Below are positions 1-13,300 of a DNA stretch of 64,000 bases, in pieces. A program made the translations under genes and the position numbers. Every line of letters starts with the position of its first letter. Position 1 is the first letter of the stretch. The stretch comes from Mactromeris polynyma. Its lineage: Eukaryota; Mollusca; Bivalvia; Venerida; Mactridae. The DNA lies in the NCBI GenBank assembly GCA_032209605.1, contig JASFXZ010000013.1, positions 7,959,401-8,023,400 on the forward strand, read 5' to 3'. Below the pieces are notes generated by a model. The model was not told where the DNA came from. It ran no database searches and saw nothing but the letters and a program-made list of their open reading frames with translations.

Positions 1-316
1 TGCAGTATCAATCCAACCGCTAATATAATCCAAAATGCAATCCGCGGTATCAATCCAACCGCTAATATAATCCAAAATGCAATCTGCAGTATCAATTCAA
101 CCGCTAATATAATCCAAAATGCAATCCGCGGTATCAATCCAACCGCTAATATAATCCAAAATGCAATCTGCAGTATCAATCCAACCGCTAATATAATCCA
201 AAATGCAATCCGCAGTATCAATCCAACCGCTAATATAATCCAAAATGCAATCCGCGGTATTGATCCAACCGCTAATATAATCCAAAATCCAATCCGCGGT
301 ATCAATCCAAACCGCT
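1..316. repeat. 42-bp minisatellite, about 7.5 copies, open at window start
   Basis: Unit contains ATCCAACCGCTAATATAATC. Period 42 confirmed by matching positions 5 and 47. Because 42 is divisible by 3 it makes a spurious frame on the - strand. Confidence 0.97.
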
Positions 317-548
317 TATATAAATTCAAACTGCTATAATTGGTCAGATTCCAAAAATGATGAAAAGAGCTGGGAGTTACCAAATATAGATACGGGCAAA
401 ACCCACCTCTCATAAGATTAAATTTCAGTATTAATCCAGTGGTAACTCCCCAACGCAAATTAGAGCCTACGAAAGGTTGCGACCCCTAGACCATTTTACT
501 ACTACCATGCTAATAATAAATTAAAATGTTTGTCAACCAAAAATGGAT

Positions 549-938
549 GTATTGCAGTAGTTTTGTCAGGTTACATGTTCGGTCGGAGATCATGTTATTG
601 TTTGGGGAATACAATGCAGTAGTTTTGTCAGGTTACATTTCGGTCGGAGATCATGTTATTGTTTGGGGAATACAATGCAGTAGTTTTGTCAGGTTACATG
701 TTCGGTCGGAGATCATGTTATTGTTTGGGGAATACAATGCAGTAGTTTTGTCAGGTTACATGTTCGGTCGGAGATCGTGTTATTGTTTGGGGAATACAAT
801 GCAGTAGTTTTGTCAGGTTACATGTTTGGTCGGAGATCGTGTTATCGTTTGGGGAATACAATACAGTAGTTTTGTCAGGTTACATGTTCGGTCGGAGATC
901 GTGTTATCGTTGGGGGAATACAATGTAGTAGTTTTGTC
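549..938. repeat. 62-bp minisatellite, about 6 copies
   Basis: Unit contains GTAGTTTTGTCAGGTTACAT and GGTCGGAGATC. The last units drift (ATTGTTTGG to ATCGTTGGG). Confidence 0.97.
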
Positions 939-1076
939 TTTCAACTTTCTTCTGAGCCTTTCCCTTTTATTGTGTGCATGACCATTGTTGGAAACATAAC
1001 TTCTAAACAAAATCTAATGGACAAATAAATATGTCTAAGGTTATATAACTGAGCTTGAAGAACATTCTCAAAACTC

Positions 1077-1262
1077 AAGCAGATTGGTTGTTTCTAAGTC
1101 CAGCCTTAGAATGGATCAATGCATGCTGAGACTGGTTTAGATATTGACCAATGGCATGGTTTCATTTTATGACTGGTTTCGGTATTGACCAATGACAAGG
1201 CTGAATTCTGAGACTGGTTTCCAGACTCTGTTTTATAACCTCAGACATTGTTCTACAGTATG
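1077..1262. repeat. Dispersed CCAAT-containing repeat, copy 1
   Basis: Contains GAGACTGGTTT, TTGACCAATGGCA and TTGACCAATGACAAGGC, ending TGTTTTATAACC. One of seven loci of the same family in this window (others near 16.3, 25.1, 31.5, 32.3, 41.4 and 47.4 kb). Confidence 0.7.
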
Positions 1263-1287
1263 TCTAACTTTGTGCTCTGTGATATAG

Positions 1288-1398
1288 GAATTATCCTGGA
1301 TGGTAGAATCTGCTAGAAGATACATGCTTACTGGGAAATCTATGGAGGAAATGTGTAATCATAACGCTGAAGTCTCACAGTCGTTGAACAGAGGACAG
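1288..1398 (+). CDS. WDR24: WDR24 exon (first in window)
   Basis: Acceptor GATATAG before 1288 and donor GTAATT at 1399; 37 codons, phase 0 at both ends. Encodes residues 1-37 of the visible part, including [20 protein letters not shown], the helical segment before the linker. The preceding exon is outside the window: the 1.3 kb upstream holds only repeats. Confidence 0.88.
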
Positions 1399-4300
1399 GT
1401 AATTATATTTATTGCTAGATAATAGTTCAATTCCCGATTGCTAGACATTTGGGTTTTTATACCCTGCAAACAAAGTTTGATATACGGGAGCCACTCTGTT
1501 GGTTGGTCAATCAGTCGGTAGGATGCTCTGTTAATAAAATTGTGGAGCCAAATACTTTTTCAGTTTTCAGATTTAAATTTTGTTTTTACCCTGTGGTAAA
1601 AATAGTTTTTTAGTGAATTCCTGATATAATCTATTCCATATTGAAACCAATCTTAACATTGATTGTAATATATGCTTACTGCTTCTATTAGTCACTCATT
1701 TACTTTTACCTGGGTTTTTGTCGAAAATTTGCGCCTATTTCAGGCCCCGATCTCCTGAAGTATCTCAGTCTGAGCTCAATCTCAGCTCAAATATTGGCTC
1801 AAATCTCAGCTCAAATATTGGCTCAAATCCTTGAGATTTTTCTCATCTGAGACTGGACTCAAAATTGGTATAACAACACGAAAATTAGATGAGTTTTGTC
1901 GCAGAAAATTTTGAGCTGAGATTTCTATTTTAGATGCTCGGGAGATCGGGGCCTAGGTTGTGGAAATGGGAAGAATATGGCTCAAGCTGGGTCTTGAACC
2001 CTTGTCCATTTAAAAATGTATGACTGTTCTTACTTTATAGATCAACTTTGAATTTTACCTCAGCTCTGAAACTGTCATGTAACAATTTGAATAAATCTCT
2101 TCTGTATTTACAAGCATTATATTGTACACGTACAGTCAGACCTCGTCCAGTCACATTCATCAGGTCCGAAATTTCTTTTAGAACAATGCATAGTTTCAAA
2201 TTGGAGGTGCCTAGGAAGATACATCAAAACATGAGATGTATTTATAACTGAGCAGTTATTAACACAAGTTTTATACAAGCCATTTACCAAACTGATTAAT
2301 TAACCAGATTTTAACTCTTGGCTAAAATGTACCGCAGTTAAGATTTAAACAATTGGGTGCTGGCGGCTCAATACACTGCCATATGAGGACAGATCCTTCC
2401 TGGCATTCAAATCTTCCACCTCCCGCTCCAAAGCCAGATGCCTTAACCACTCGGTCACAGGAGATGGTGTATGTATAATTCTATTTCAGGTCGCTCAAGC
2501 CTGGTTAATACTGTGTATGTTGTATTGTACAAATCAAAGTGATTCCAAATCTCAACATCAGAACAGAACAACGTCCACTGCTACATCACGACATATCGAC
2601 AAATTGGAGCCGGATAAAAGTATGTACCATATTGTCTCATGTTTTTAATTTTCACTTTATCCTTGTGCAGTAAAATTCATAAAAATCTAGATCGCTCATT
2701 TGAATACATCGGGACGTGATATTTATTTCTTATGATACCAAGTATTCGGATAGAAGGTTGTTGAATAAACGAGGTCCGATTGCAGCCCTTTTTTATGGCA
2801 AATTTGGTGCCGTTATTGGGCCCCATTCCCCAAAGACATATATTTTCCCCTACTTCGAAAGAAATTCCCTTCAGTAAATTAATTAAAATTTTGGCCTTAT
2901 AAATACCATGAATTTGGTGATTCATGATGCAAATTTCCCCTATCAAATGGACTCGCCATCATCCCCTAAAACTGAACAAAATGGCTGGACTGTATTGATA
3001 CTGAGTTTCATTCCTGATTATCACAGCATTACACTTTATGCTGATACTCGCAGACAAAGTGAAAGTAGGATATAACGGCAATTTGCAAATATTTTTCTAC
3101 ATAATTGCTGCTGATTTGTATCGTCCACAGCGTGTTGTACTCTAGTACTTTATTCTGTCTTGTTGTTATATTTCAGATAAACTCGTTAAAGAAGTGATTA
3201 CAGACACTGATATTGATGATAAAAATGCTGAAGGAACGTCGGGTATGAGTTTTGACACATGGAAAGGCTCCATTCTAAGACTGGTCATCAAATTAAGTTC
3301 TATGATCTTAGGCCAAATTTGTGCATTTTAGGAGAAATAAATCTATCTATCTATCTACCCTAATTGCTTGAAAAGTCTCTACATGAACCTGGCTGTTCTC
3401 AGTACATTGAAAAAAAACCACAAAACATAGGGATACTAGAAATGAACTGATATATGTCATTGTAAATATTGGGTATTTTCATATTAAATTTCTTCAAAAT
3501 GCAATAAAATGACGCTTTAGAAACACTTCGCAGGTCTCAGACTGTGCATATTTAAATGTACGGAGTATATGATTTAAAGCTCCATCACATAAATATTGAT
3601 ATTGTAGGAAACTCCGACGATGAGATGGACGATAAGGAGATGGATTTTAAGTTGTCTAATATTGCAAGAGGACAGATCAACCCGGACTGGGATATATTCT
3701 TTGGTGACGGTGAACCTGGATCTTACGACTTGAGGACAATAAATGGTTTCACTGACAACAATAAACAGGTTAAATATATACCATTTTATAAAAGTACAGC
3801 TCAATTCCTACACTCTTGTATTGAGCTGTAAATTTGTATTGAGCTATTTTGTATTGAGCTGTACATTTGTATTGAGCTGTAAATTTGTACAGGGCTAAAC
3901 GTTAACTTTTTGTACTACTGGACAAATTAGACAAGTAGATTTAAAAATCACTTGTCCTGATCAAATGTTTACTTGTCCTGATCTTAAACAAGAAAATGTA
4001 GAGAGAAATTGCAGGAGTTTTCGCTTATTTTTTTCATACTTTGTTTTGGTTTCAGTCCTACATTGATTTCTAACAGACCTTGTAGGATGATTCACTGTAG
4101 CTTGTAGGATGATTCACTGTAGCTTGTAGGATGATTCACTGTAGCTTGTAGGATGATTCACTGTAGCTTGTAGGATGATTCACTGTACCTTGTAGGATGA
4201 TTCACTGTAGCTTGTAGGATGATTCAATGTACCTTGTAGGATGATTCACTGTAGCTTGTAGGATGATTCACTGTAGCTTGTAGGATGATTCACTGTACCT

Positions 4301-7300
4301 TGTAGGATGATGCTCTGTAGCTTGTAGGATGATTAACTGTACCTTGTAGGATGATTCACTGTACCTTGTAGGATGATTAACTGTACCTTGTAGGATGATT
4401 CACTGTACCTTGTAGGATGATTCACTGTAGCTTGTAGGATGATTCACTGTACCTTGTAGGATGATTCACTGTAGCTTGTAGGATGATTCACTGTAGCTTG
4501 TAGGATGATTCTCTGTAGCTTGTAGGATGATTCACTGTAGCTTGTAGGATGATTCACTGTAGCTTGTAGGATGATTCACTGTAGCTTGTAGGATGATTCA
4601 CTGTAGCTTGTAGGATGATTCACTGTAGCTTGTAGGATGATTCTCTGTAGCTTGTAGGATGATTCACTGTAGCTTGTAGGATGATTCACTGTAGCTTGTA
4701 GGATGATTCACTGTAGCTTGTAGGATGATTCACTGTAGCTTTTAGGATGATTCACTGTAGCTTGTAGGATGATTCACTGTAGCTTGTAGGATGATTCTCT
4801 GTACCTTGTAGGATGATTCTCTGTAGCTTGTAGGATGATTCACTGTAGCTTGTAGGATGATTCACTGTAGCTTGTAGGATGATTCACTGTAGCTTGTAGG
4901 ATGATTCACTGTAGCTTTTAGGATGATTCACTGTAGCTTGTAGGATGATTCACTGTAGCTTGTAGGATGATTCTCTGTACCTTGTAGGATGATTCACTGT
5001 AGCTTGTAGGATGATTCACTGTAGCTTGTAGGATGATTCACTGTAGCTTGTAGGATGATTCTCTGTAGCTTGTAGGATGATTCACTGTACCTTGTAGGAT
5101 GATTCACTGTAGCTTGTAGGATGATTCACTGTACCTTGTAGGATGATTCACTGTAGCTTGTAGGATGATTCACTGTAGCTTGTAGGATGATTCACTGTAG
5201 CTTGTAGGATGATTCACTGTACCTTGTAGGATGATTCACTGTAGCTTGTAGGATGATTCACTGTAGCTTGTAGGATGATTCACTGTACCTTGTAGGATGA
5301 TTCACTGTACCTTGTAGGATGATTCACTGTAGCTTGTAGGATGATTCACTGTAGCTTGTAGGATGATTCACTGTAGCTTGTAGGATGATTCACTGTAGCT
5401 TGTAGGATGATTCACTGTAGCTTGTAGGATGATTCACTGTAGCTTGTAGGATGATTCACTGTAGCTTGTAGGATGATTCACTGTAGCTTGTAGGATGATT
5501 CACTGTACCTTGTAGGATGATTCACTGTAGCTTGTAGGATGATTCACTGTAGCTTGTAGGATGATTCACTGTAGCTTGTAAGATGATTCACTGTACCTTG
5601 TAGGATGATGCTCTGTAGCTTGTAGGATGATTAACTGTACCTTGTAGGATGATTCACTGTACCTTGTAGGATGATTCACTGTACCTTGTAGGATGATTCA
5701 CTGTAGCTTGTAGGATGATTCTCTGTAGCTTGTAGGATGATTCACTGAAGCTTGTAGGATGATTCACTGTAGCTTGTAGGATGATTCACTGTAGCTTGTA
5801 GGATGATTCACTGTAGCTTGTAGGATGATTCACTGTAGCTTGTAGGATGATTCTCTGTAGCTTGTAGGATGATTCACTGTAGCTTGTAGGATGATTCACT
5901 GTAGCTTGTAGGATGATTCACTGTAGCTTGTAGGATGATTCACTGTAGCTTTTAGGATGATTCACTGTAGCTTGTAGGATGATTCACTGTAGCTTGTAGG
6001 ATGATTCTCTGTAGCTTGTAGGATGATTCTCTGTAGCTTGTAGGATGATTCACTGTAGCTTGTAGGATGATTCACTGTAGCTTGTAGGATGATTCACTGT
6101 AGCTTGTAGGATGATTCACTGTAGCTTTTAGGATGATTCACTGTAGCTTGTAGGATGATTCACTGTAGCTTGTAGGATGATTCTCTGTACCTTGTAGGAT
6201 GATTCACTGTAGCTTGTAGGATGATTCACTGTAGCTTGTAGGATGATTCACTGTAGCTTGTAGGATGATTCACTGTAGCTTGTAGGATGATTCACTGTAC
6301 CTTGTAGGATGATTCACTGTAGCTTGTAGGATGATTCACTGTACCTTGTAGGATGATTCACTGTAGCTTGTAGGATGATTCACTGTAGCTTGTAGGATGA
6401 TTCACTGTAGCTTGTAGGATGATTCACTGTACCTTGTAGGATGATTCACTGTAGCTTGTAGGATGATTCACTGTAGCTTGTAGGATGATTCACTGTACCT
6501 TGTAGGATGATTCACTGTAGCTTGTAGGATGATTCACTGTAGCTTGTAGGATGATTCACTGTACCTTGTAGGATGATTCACTGTACCTTGTAGGATGATT
6601 CACTGTACCTTGTAGGATGATTCACTGTAGCTTGTAGGATGATTCACTGTAGCTTGTAGGATGATTCACTGTAGCTTGTAGGATGATTCACTGTAGCTTG
6701 TAGGATGATTCACTGTAGCTTGTAGGATGATTCACTGTAGCTTGTAGGATGATTCACTGTAGCTTGTAGGATGATTCACTGTACCTTGTAGGATGATTCA
6801 CTGTAGCTTGTAGGATGATTCACTGTAGCTTGTAGGATGATTCACTGTAGCTTGTAGGATGATTCACTGTAGCTTGTAGGATGATTCACTGTACCTTGTA
6901 GGATGATTCACTGTACCTTGTAGGATGATTCACTGTACCTTGTAGGATGATTCACTGTACCTTGTAGGATGATTCACTGTAGCTTGTAGGATGATTCACT
7001 GTAGCTTGTAGGATGATTCACTGTAGCTTGTAGGATGATTCACTGTAGCTTGTAGGATGATTCACTGTAGCTTGTAGGATGATTCACTGTAGCTTGTAGG
7101 ATGATTCACTGTAGCTTGTAGGATGATTCACTGTAGCTTGTAGGATGATTCACTGTAGCTTGTAGGATGATTCACTGTACCTTGTAGGATGATTCACTGT
7201 AGCTTGTAGGATGATTCACTGTAGCTTGTAGGATGATTCACTGTACCTTGTAGGATGATGCTCTGTAGCTTGTAGGATGATTAACTGTACCTTGTAGGAT

Positions 7301-10300
7301 GATTCACTGTACCTTGTAGGATGATTCACTGTACCTTGTAGGATGATTAACTGTACCTTGTAGGATGATTCACTGTACCTTGTAGGATGATTCACTGTAC
7401 CTTGTAGGATGATTCACTGTACCTTGTAGGATGATTAACTGTACCTTGTAGGATGATTCACTGTAGCTTGTAGGATGATTCACTGTACCTTGTAGGATGA
7501 TTCACTGTACCTTGTAGGATGATTCACTGTAGCTTGTAGGATGATTCACTGTACCTTGTAGGATGATTCACTGTACCTTGTAGGATGATTCACTGTAGCT
7601 TGTAGGATGATTCACTGTACCTTGTAGGATGATTCACTGTACCTTGTAGGATGATTCACTGTACCTCGTAGGATGATTCACTGTAGCTTGTAGGATGATT
7701 CACTGTACCTTGTAGGATGATTAACTGTACCTTGTAGGATGATTCACTGTACCTTGTAGGATGATTCACTGTAGCTTGTAGGATGATTCACTGTACCTTG
7801 TAGGATGATTCACTGTAGCTTGTAGGATGATTCACTGTAGCTTGTAGGATGATTAACTGTACCTTGTAGGATGATTCACTGTAGCTTGTAGGATGATTCA
7901 CTGTAGCTTGTAGGATGATTCACTGTAGCTTGTAGGATGATTCACTGTAGCTTGTAGGATGATTCACTGTAGCACTGTTATTTATTTCTTGTTTATTTTA
8001 TTATCGTTATTATAGTTCATACAATACATCTCATTATCAATTATTCATTATTCAAATTGAAAGATGAAGACAATGTATACTCCCATACACAAGTCAGTCA
8101 CATGCAAGAAGCAATACATGTACATAAACACTAGGCCACATATGTAACATAAACTAAACAAACAATGTCTTAAATTATATGAGAATAATCATAGCACAGA
8201 CTATGAGATATAAATCATCAGGCAAAAATAATAGTAATATGAATTTACTATAATAATTTTCATTCCTGGTAAAATACGGAGCAGGCGGAATTACGGACCG
8301 TACGGTACGGATTTTATCGTATGCTAGACCCAAAAACGAAAGTGATTGCATGGTTATTTGTTTGAAAATCTCGGGGCATAAAAGCGTATATTGAATTTTC
8401 ATAGTTGATGTCCTGCAATGCTGGAGTAACTGGTTCAAGAATTAAACGTGGGATGCTAATAAATACACGTTTTCTTCGTCATCGGCAGTAATTTTAATTT
8501 CCGGCGTTTTCAGTGATATTAGATTAATAATAATGATTAAATTCCTGTATAAAAGCCGCCTTTTGGCTCCAGAAATAACGTTTATTAATGAACCGTAACC
8601 TTATTTCAAACGAAAGTCACCTTTCAATGTGTAAACAACAGTTTGCAAGTTTTTCTATTGTCGATCTAATCAATCGTTATTTCGGCGTATCAAACACTGC
8701 AAACAGCAAAATATGCATTGTTTCATCACTTCTTTATTTTGCACACTTTCGTGATCAGAATTGTTATTTGTGATTGATGAATTTAGTTCTCTGGAGTGTT
8801 AGTATTACGCGTTTCACAGGTCTATCACATGTGTTGGTAAGTGAGACGTGATCTGATTGGCTGAAAGTGGTTTTGGTGACAAGCGACAAGCTCCGCCTCC
8901 GATTGTTTTTGGCAAGCGTGTGAATAATCATGTCGTTATACATGAATGTGTCATAGACAGGTTATCAATTTGGACTCTTATATACGCGAGTTATACACAG
9001 ACATTGAGTCCGGTCTCAGCCGCATTTAACCGCATTTATCATCGAAATTGAGTGGAATAAAATATTCCCAACGGTAAATTTGGAAAATCAGGTAACTTGG
9101 ACACAATTTCTTCCATTGAAAGTCACTGGTCACATCGGGCAAGTAGTTTCGGAAATTGGTTGCCCGGACCTTCAAATTACTGGACAAAATCCATCGGACA
9201 ACAGTTAGTGTTGAGCCCTGTTTGTATTTAGCTACACTCCGTAATTGTGCTTCACTTTCCTTTCAAGTTCTACTTTCATAGAGAGCTTTTCTTTTGCATT
9301 GAGCTACACTCTCATATTGAGCTACACCTTAATACTGAGCTACACTTTCATATTGAGCTACACCTTAATACTGAGTTACACTCTCATATTGAGCTACACC
9401 TTAATACTGAGCTACACTCTCATATTGAGCTACACCTTAATACTGAGCTACACTCTCATATTGAGCTACACCTTAATACTGAGCTTCACTCTCATATTGA
9501 GCTACACCTTAATACTGAGCTACACTCTCATATTGAGCTACACCTTAATACTGAGCTACACTTTCATATTGAGCTACACCTTAATACTGAGCTACACTTT
9601 CATATTGAGCTACACCTTAATACTGAGCCACACTCTCATATTGAGCTACACCTTAATACTGAGCTACACTTTCATATTGAGCTACACCTTAATACTGAGC
9701 TACACTTTCATATTGAGCTACACCTTAATACTGAGCTACACTTTCATATTGAGCTACTGTTTCGTATTGTACTTCTCTAGATATATTATTGTATGTCTTG
9801 TTCGCTGACACTGTAACATGTTATTATATTCTAGGAATGGGTTCTACCATCTGAAGCATTCCATCCTAGACACGAAATACTGGACCGAGAGGCTCCCCTA
9901 GAAACGTTCCAACATGGGGGTACAGATACGCAGGCTCAACTGGCATTAGAAAACGAACTATGTAATAGTGTTGTAACAAATACGAACCCGGATCAATCAA
10001 CAAATAAAGTGTTAACCACAGATATGAGACTTGTACAGTATCCTGACTGGCAGTTCATCAATATTGTCACTGATATGTTGAAAAATTTTGCTGCAGAGGT
10101 ACGTTCTGTTTAGTTCATTCGGAAATGTTACAAACTATATTGACCTTGAGATAGTTGGTCAAAGTTGTGAGGTGGTCTGATAATTGAGTTAAGAAAAAGT
10201 GAAAACTTGAACGTGAAAATATGGTCTTATTAACGAGATGGTTTTAATTTTGAGGTGGACTTAATTTAGGTTTTAATTATTGTTAATAAGATACATTGTA

Positions 10301-13300
10301 TCTCCAGGGTGATGTTCAAACTCCTGTGTGTATGTTGATTGTCCTACAAGATAAGATACGGAATTATATTGATGTGGAATTGCAGGAGGACTGGTTCCTG
10401 ACTTATATAGGTGAGCTATTTACTGGTTCCCCAATTGATATCCTGTCTATGACACATTCGCGTGTATAAGGGCCCCAATTGATATCCTGTCTATGACACA
10501 TTCGCGTGTATAAGGGCCCCAATTGATATCCTGTCTATGACACATTCGCGTGTATAAGGGCCCCAATTGATATCCTGTCTATGACACATTCGCGTGTATA
10601 AGGGCCCCAATTGATATCCTGTCTATGACACATTCGCGTGTATAAGGGCCCCAATTGATATCCTGTCTATGACACATTCGCGTGTATAAGGGCCCCAATT
10701 GATATCCTGTCTATGACACATTCGCGTGTATAAGGGCCCCAATTGATATCCTGTCTATGACACATTCGCGTGTATAAGGGCCCCAATTGATATCCTGTCT
10801 ATGACACATTCGCGTGTATAAGGGCCCCAATTGATATCCTGTCTATGACACATTCGCGTGTATAAGGGCCCCAATTGATATCCTGTCTATGACACATTCG
10901 CGTGTATAAGGGCCCCAATTGATATCCTGTCTATGACACATTCGCGTGTATAAGGGCCCCAATTGATATCCTGTCTATGACATGTTTGTGTATATTGATG
11001 TGATTATTCACACGCTTGCCAAAAACAATCGGAGGCGGAGCTTGTCGTTTGTCACCAAAACCACTTTCAGCCAATCAGATCACGTCCCGCGTACCCGACA
11101 TGTGCGATAGCCTGTGAAGCGCATAATAATAACACTCCAGAGAACTAAATTGGTTCGCTGTTTGCAGTGTTTGATATGCCGAAATAACCATTGATTAGAC
11201 CGACAAAAGTTGCAAACTGTTGTTTACACTTTGAAAGGTTACTTTCGATTGAAATAAGTTTATAGTTCATTAATAAACATTAATTCTTGAGCCAATTGCG
11301 GCTTTAATGCAGGAATTTAATATAGAATTCACTAGAATTAGAATCTTTTATCACTGAAAATGCCATCTCATGAAATTAAGATTGCTGACGACGACGTAGA
11401 AAATGCATATTTATTGCTTCTTGCACGTGATTGACTTGTGTTTGGGAGTATACATTGTCTTCATATTTCAATTTGAATAATGAATAATTGATAATGAGAT
11501 GTTTGTTTAAACTTTAATAACAACCCAGACCTATAAATATAGGTCCGTGATAACAATACCATTGCTGAATATTGTAAAACACTGTTTTTCAGATCTACTA
11601 GGAAGATTCAAGTTGTGGAGTATTGCTAATTACGTGATAAAACTTAGCAACCTACCACAAATTTCCATGTTAAATCAACAATCAACGACGATACATGTGA
11701 ACTGTAATGTGTGTACACGTCCATTACATCGTTCTAGCTGGCTCTGTGATAGATGTAAATCTATTACTAATCATTGCTGTATTTGGTAAGTACATGTAGA
11801 AGATATTTAATGATTTCTGGTTACCTCCCTTTACCTGTAATATTTTATGCACCCTTGTTACCTCCCTTTACCTGTAATATTTTATGCACCCTAGTTACCT
11901 CCCTTTAAATTTAATAGGTTCGGAGGTTTGATATGGCGTACAAGAATGTTTGTTTGAGAGTTTAAATTTTTCACCTATCAAATTCAATGTTTTGCTCCAC
12001 CAGGGGGCACTCCGAGGGGATTTAGTCAAGCGGCAACATTTGTTTTCTGAATTCCATCCCTGGAGCAGGGAGTTTTGTCAACATTTTAAGGGATCAGAGG
12101 TGTCCTTGGCATCTTGCCAAGTCAATAACACCGATGGCAGTCTGGCCAGGCCGTTGTTATCTCTCCTTGATGGCAGTCTGGCCAGGCATGTTGTTATCTC
12201 TCCTTGATGGCAGTCTGGCCAGGCCTGTTGTTATCTCTCCTTTAGGGAAACTTCTGCTATCGAATGTCCCCTGTGTGCCCTGTCCTCTGATAAGGCAAAA
12301 CATTAGTATGTCAATTATTTGTATAATGATGAAATGTAATGCTGCCTTGAGTCAAATGTCGGCAGGAATTTTGTCTACCATCTTAGTAAGCTGATGAGCA
12401 GCGAATCATGTGACCAGTATTCAAACACTTGACATGTGAGCTTTTGCTGTACGTTGTTGTCAAAACTACAAACTTTATACAAATCTAAGTTAAACACACA
12501 CCATATAATTCATTAGTTACCAGCAAGATGTCACCAAGTGTCGATGTTATAAAAACACACTTTCAGGGGGGAGCATATAGATTTGCCCTTGTCTGTCTGT
12601 CTGGTCTGGTCTGTCACAAAATCTTGTGCACCTGGTAATTTTGATTCACATTCATCAAACATAATAATGGCCCTTGCTTTTGTGACAAAGGCGGGAAGTG
12701 GGGGCGTCTGTTTCCTATAGACACGTTCCTAGTTTATCCCTGACATGTCGTGTATTGCATGTTTATTTCTTGTTACCATAATGTGCTTGTGGATGGCCCC
12801 TGCATCATATTGTTGATGGCCCCTGCATCGTATTGTTGATGGCCCCTGCATTGTATTGTTGATGGCCCCTGCATTGTATTGTTGATGGCCCCTGCATCGT
12901 ATTGTTGATGGCCCCTGCATTGTATTGGTATTGTTGATGGCCCCTGCATCGTGTTGTTGATGGCATCTGCACCGTATTGTGGATGGTCCCTGCATCGTAT
13001 TGTGGATGGCCCCTGCATCGTATTGTTGATGGCCACTGCATCGTATTGTTGATGGCCACTGCATCGTATTGTTGATGGCCCCTGCATTGTATTGTTGATG
13101 GTCCCTGCACCGTATTGTTGATGGTCCCTGCATCATATTTTGGATGGCCCCTGCATCGTATTGTTGATGGCCCCTGCATCGTATTGTTGATGGCCCCTGC
13201 ATCGTATTGTTGATGGCCCCTGCATCGTATTGTGGATGGCCCCTGCATCGTATTGTTGATGGCCCCTGCATCGTAGTGTTGATGGCCCCTGCACCGTATT

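Larger units (their letters stand above)
3890..9220. mobile_element. 5.3 kb inverted-repeat DNA element with target duplication, carrying a satellite
   Basis: Left end CAGGGCTAAACGTTAAC (3890-) and right end, read in reverse, CAGGGCTCAACACTAAC (-9220). Both ends are flanked directly by TTTGTA (3884-3889 and 9221-9226), a 6-bp target duplication. Similarity between the ends continues, weaker, for roughly 100 bp. The flanks rejoin into one TTGAGCT array. No transposase frame is seen. The interior is the 22-bp satellite, then one copy of the element described at 8026. Superfamily not assigned. Confidence 0.7.

Noticed and set aside
8544..8562. TATAAAAG in element A as a promoter
   Set aside because: Element B has CATTAAAG at the same place, so the motif is not conserved between copies; no gene follows.
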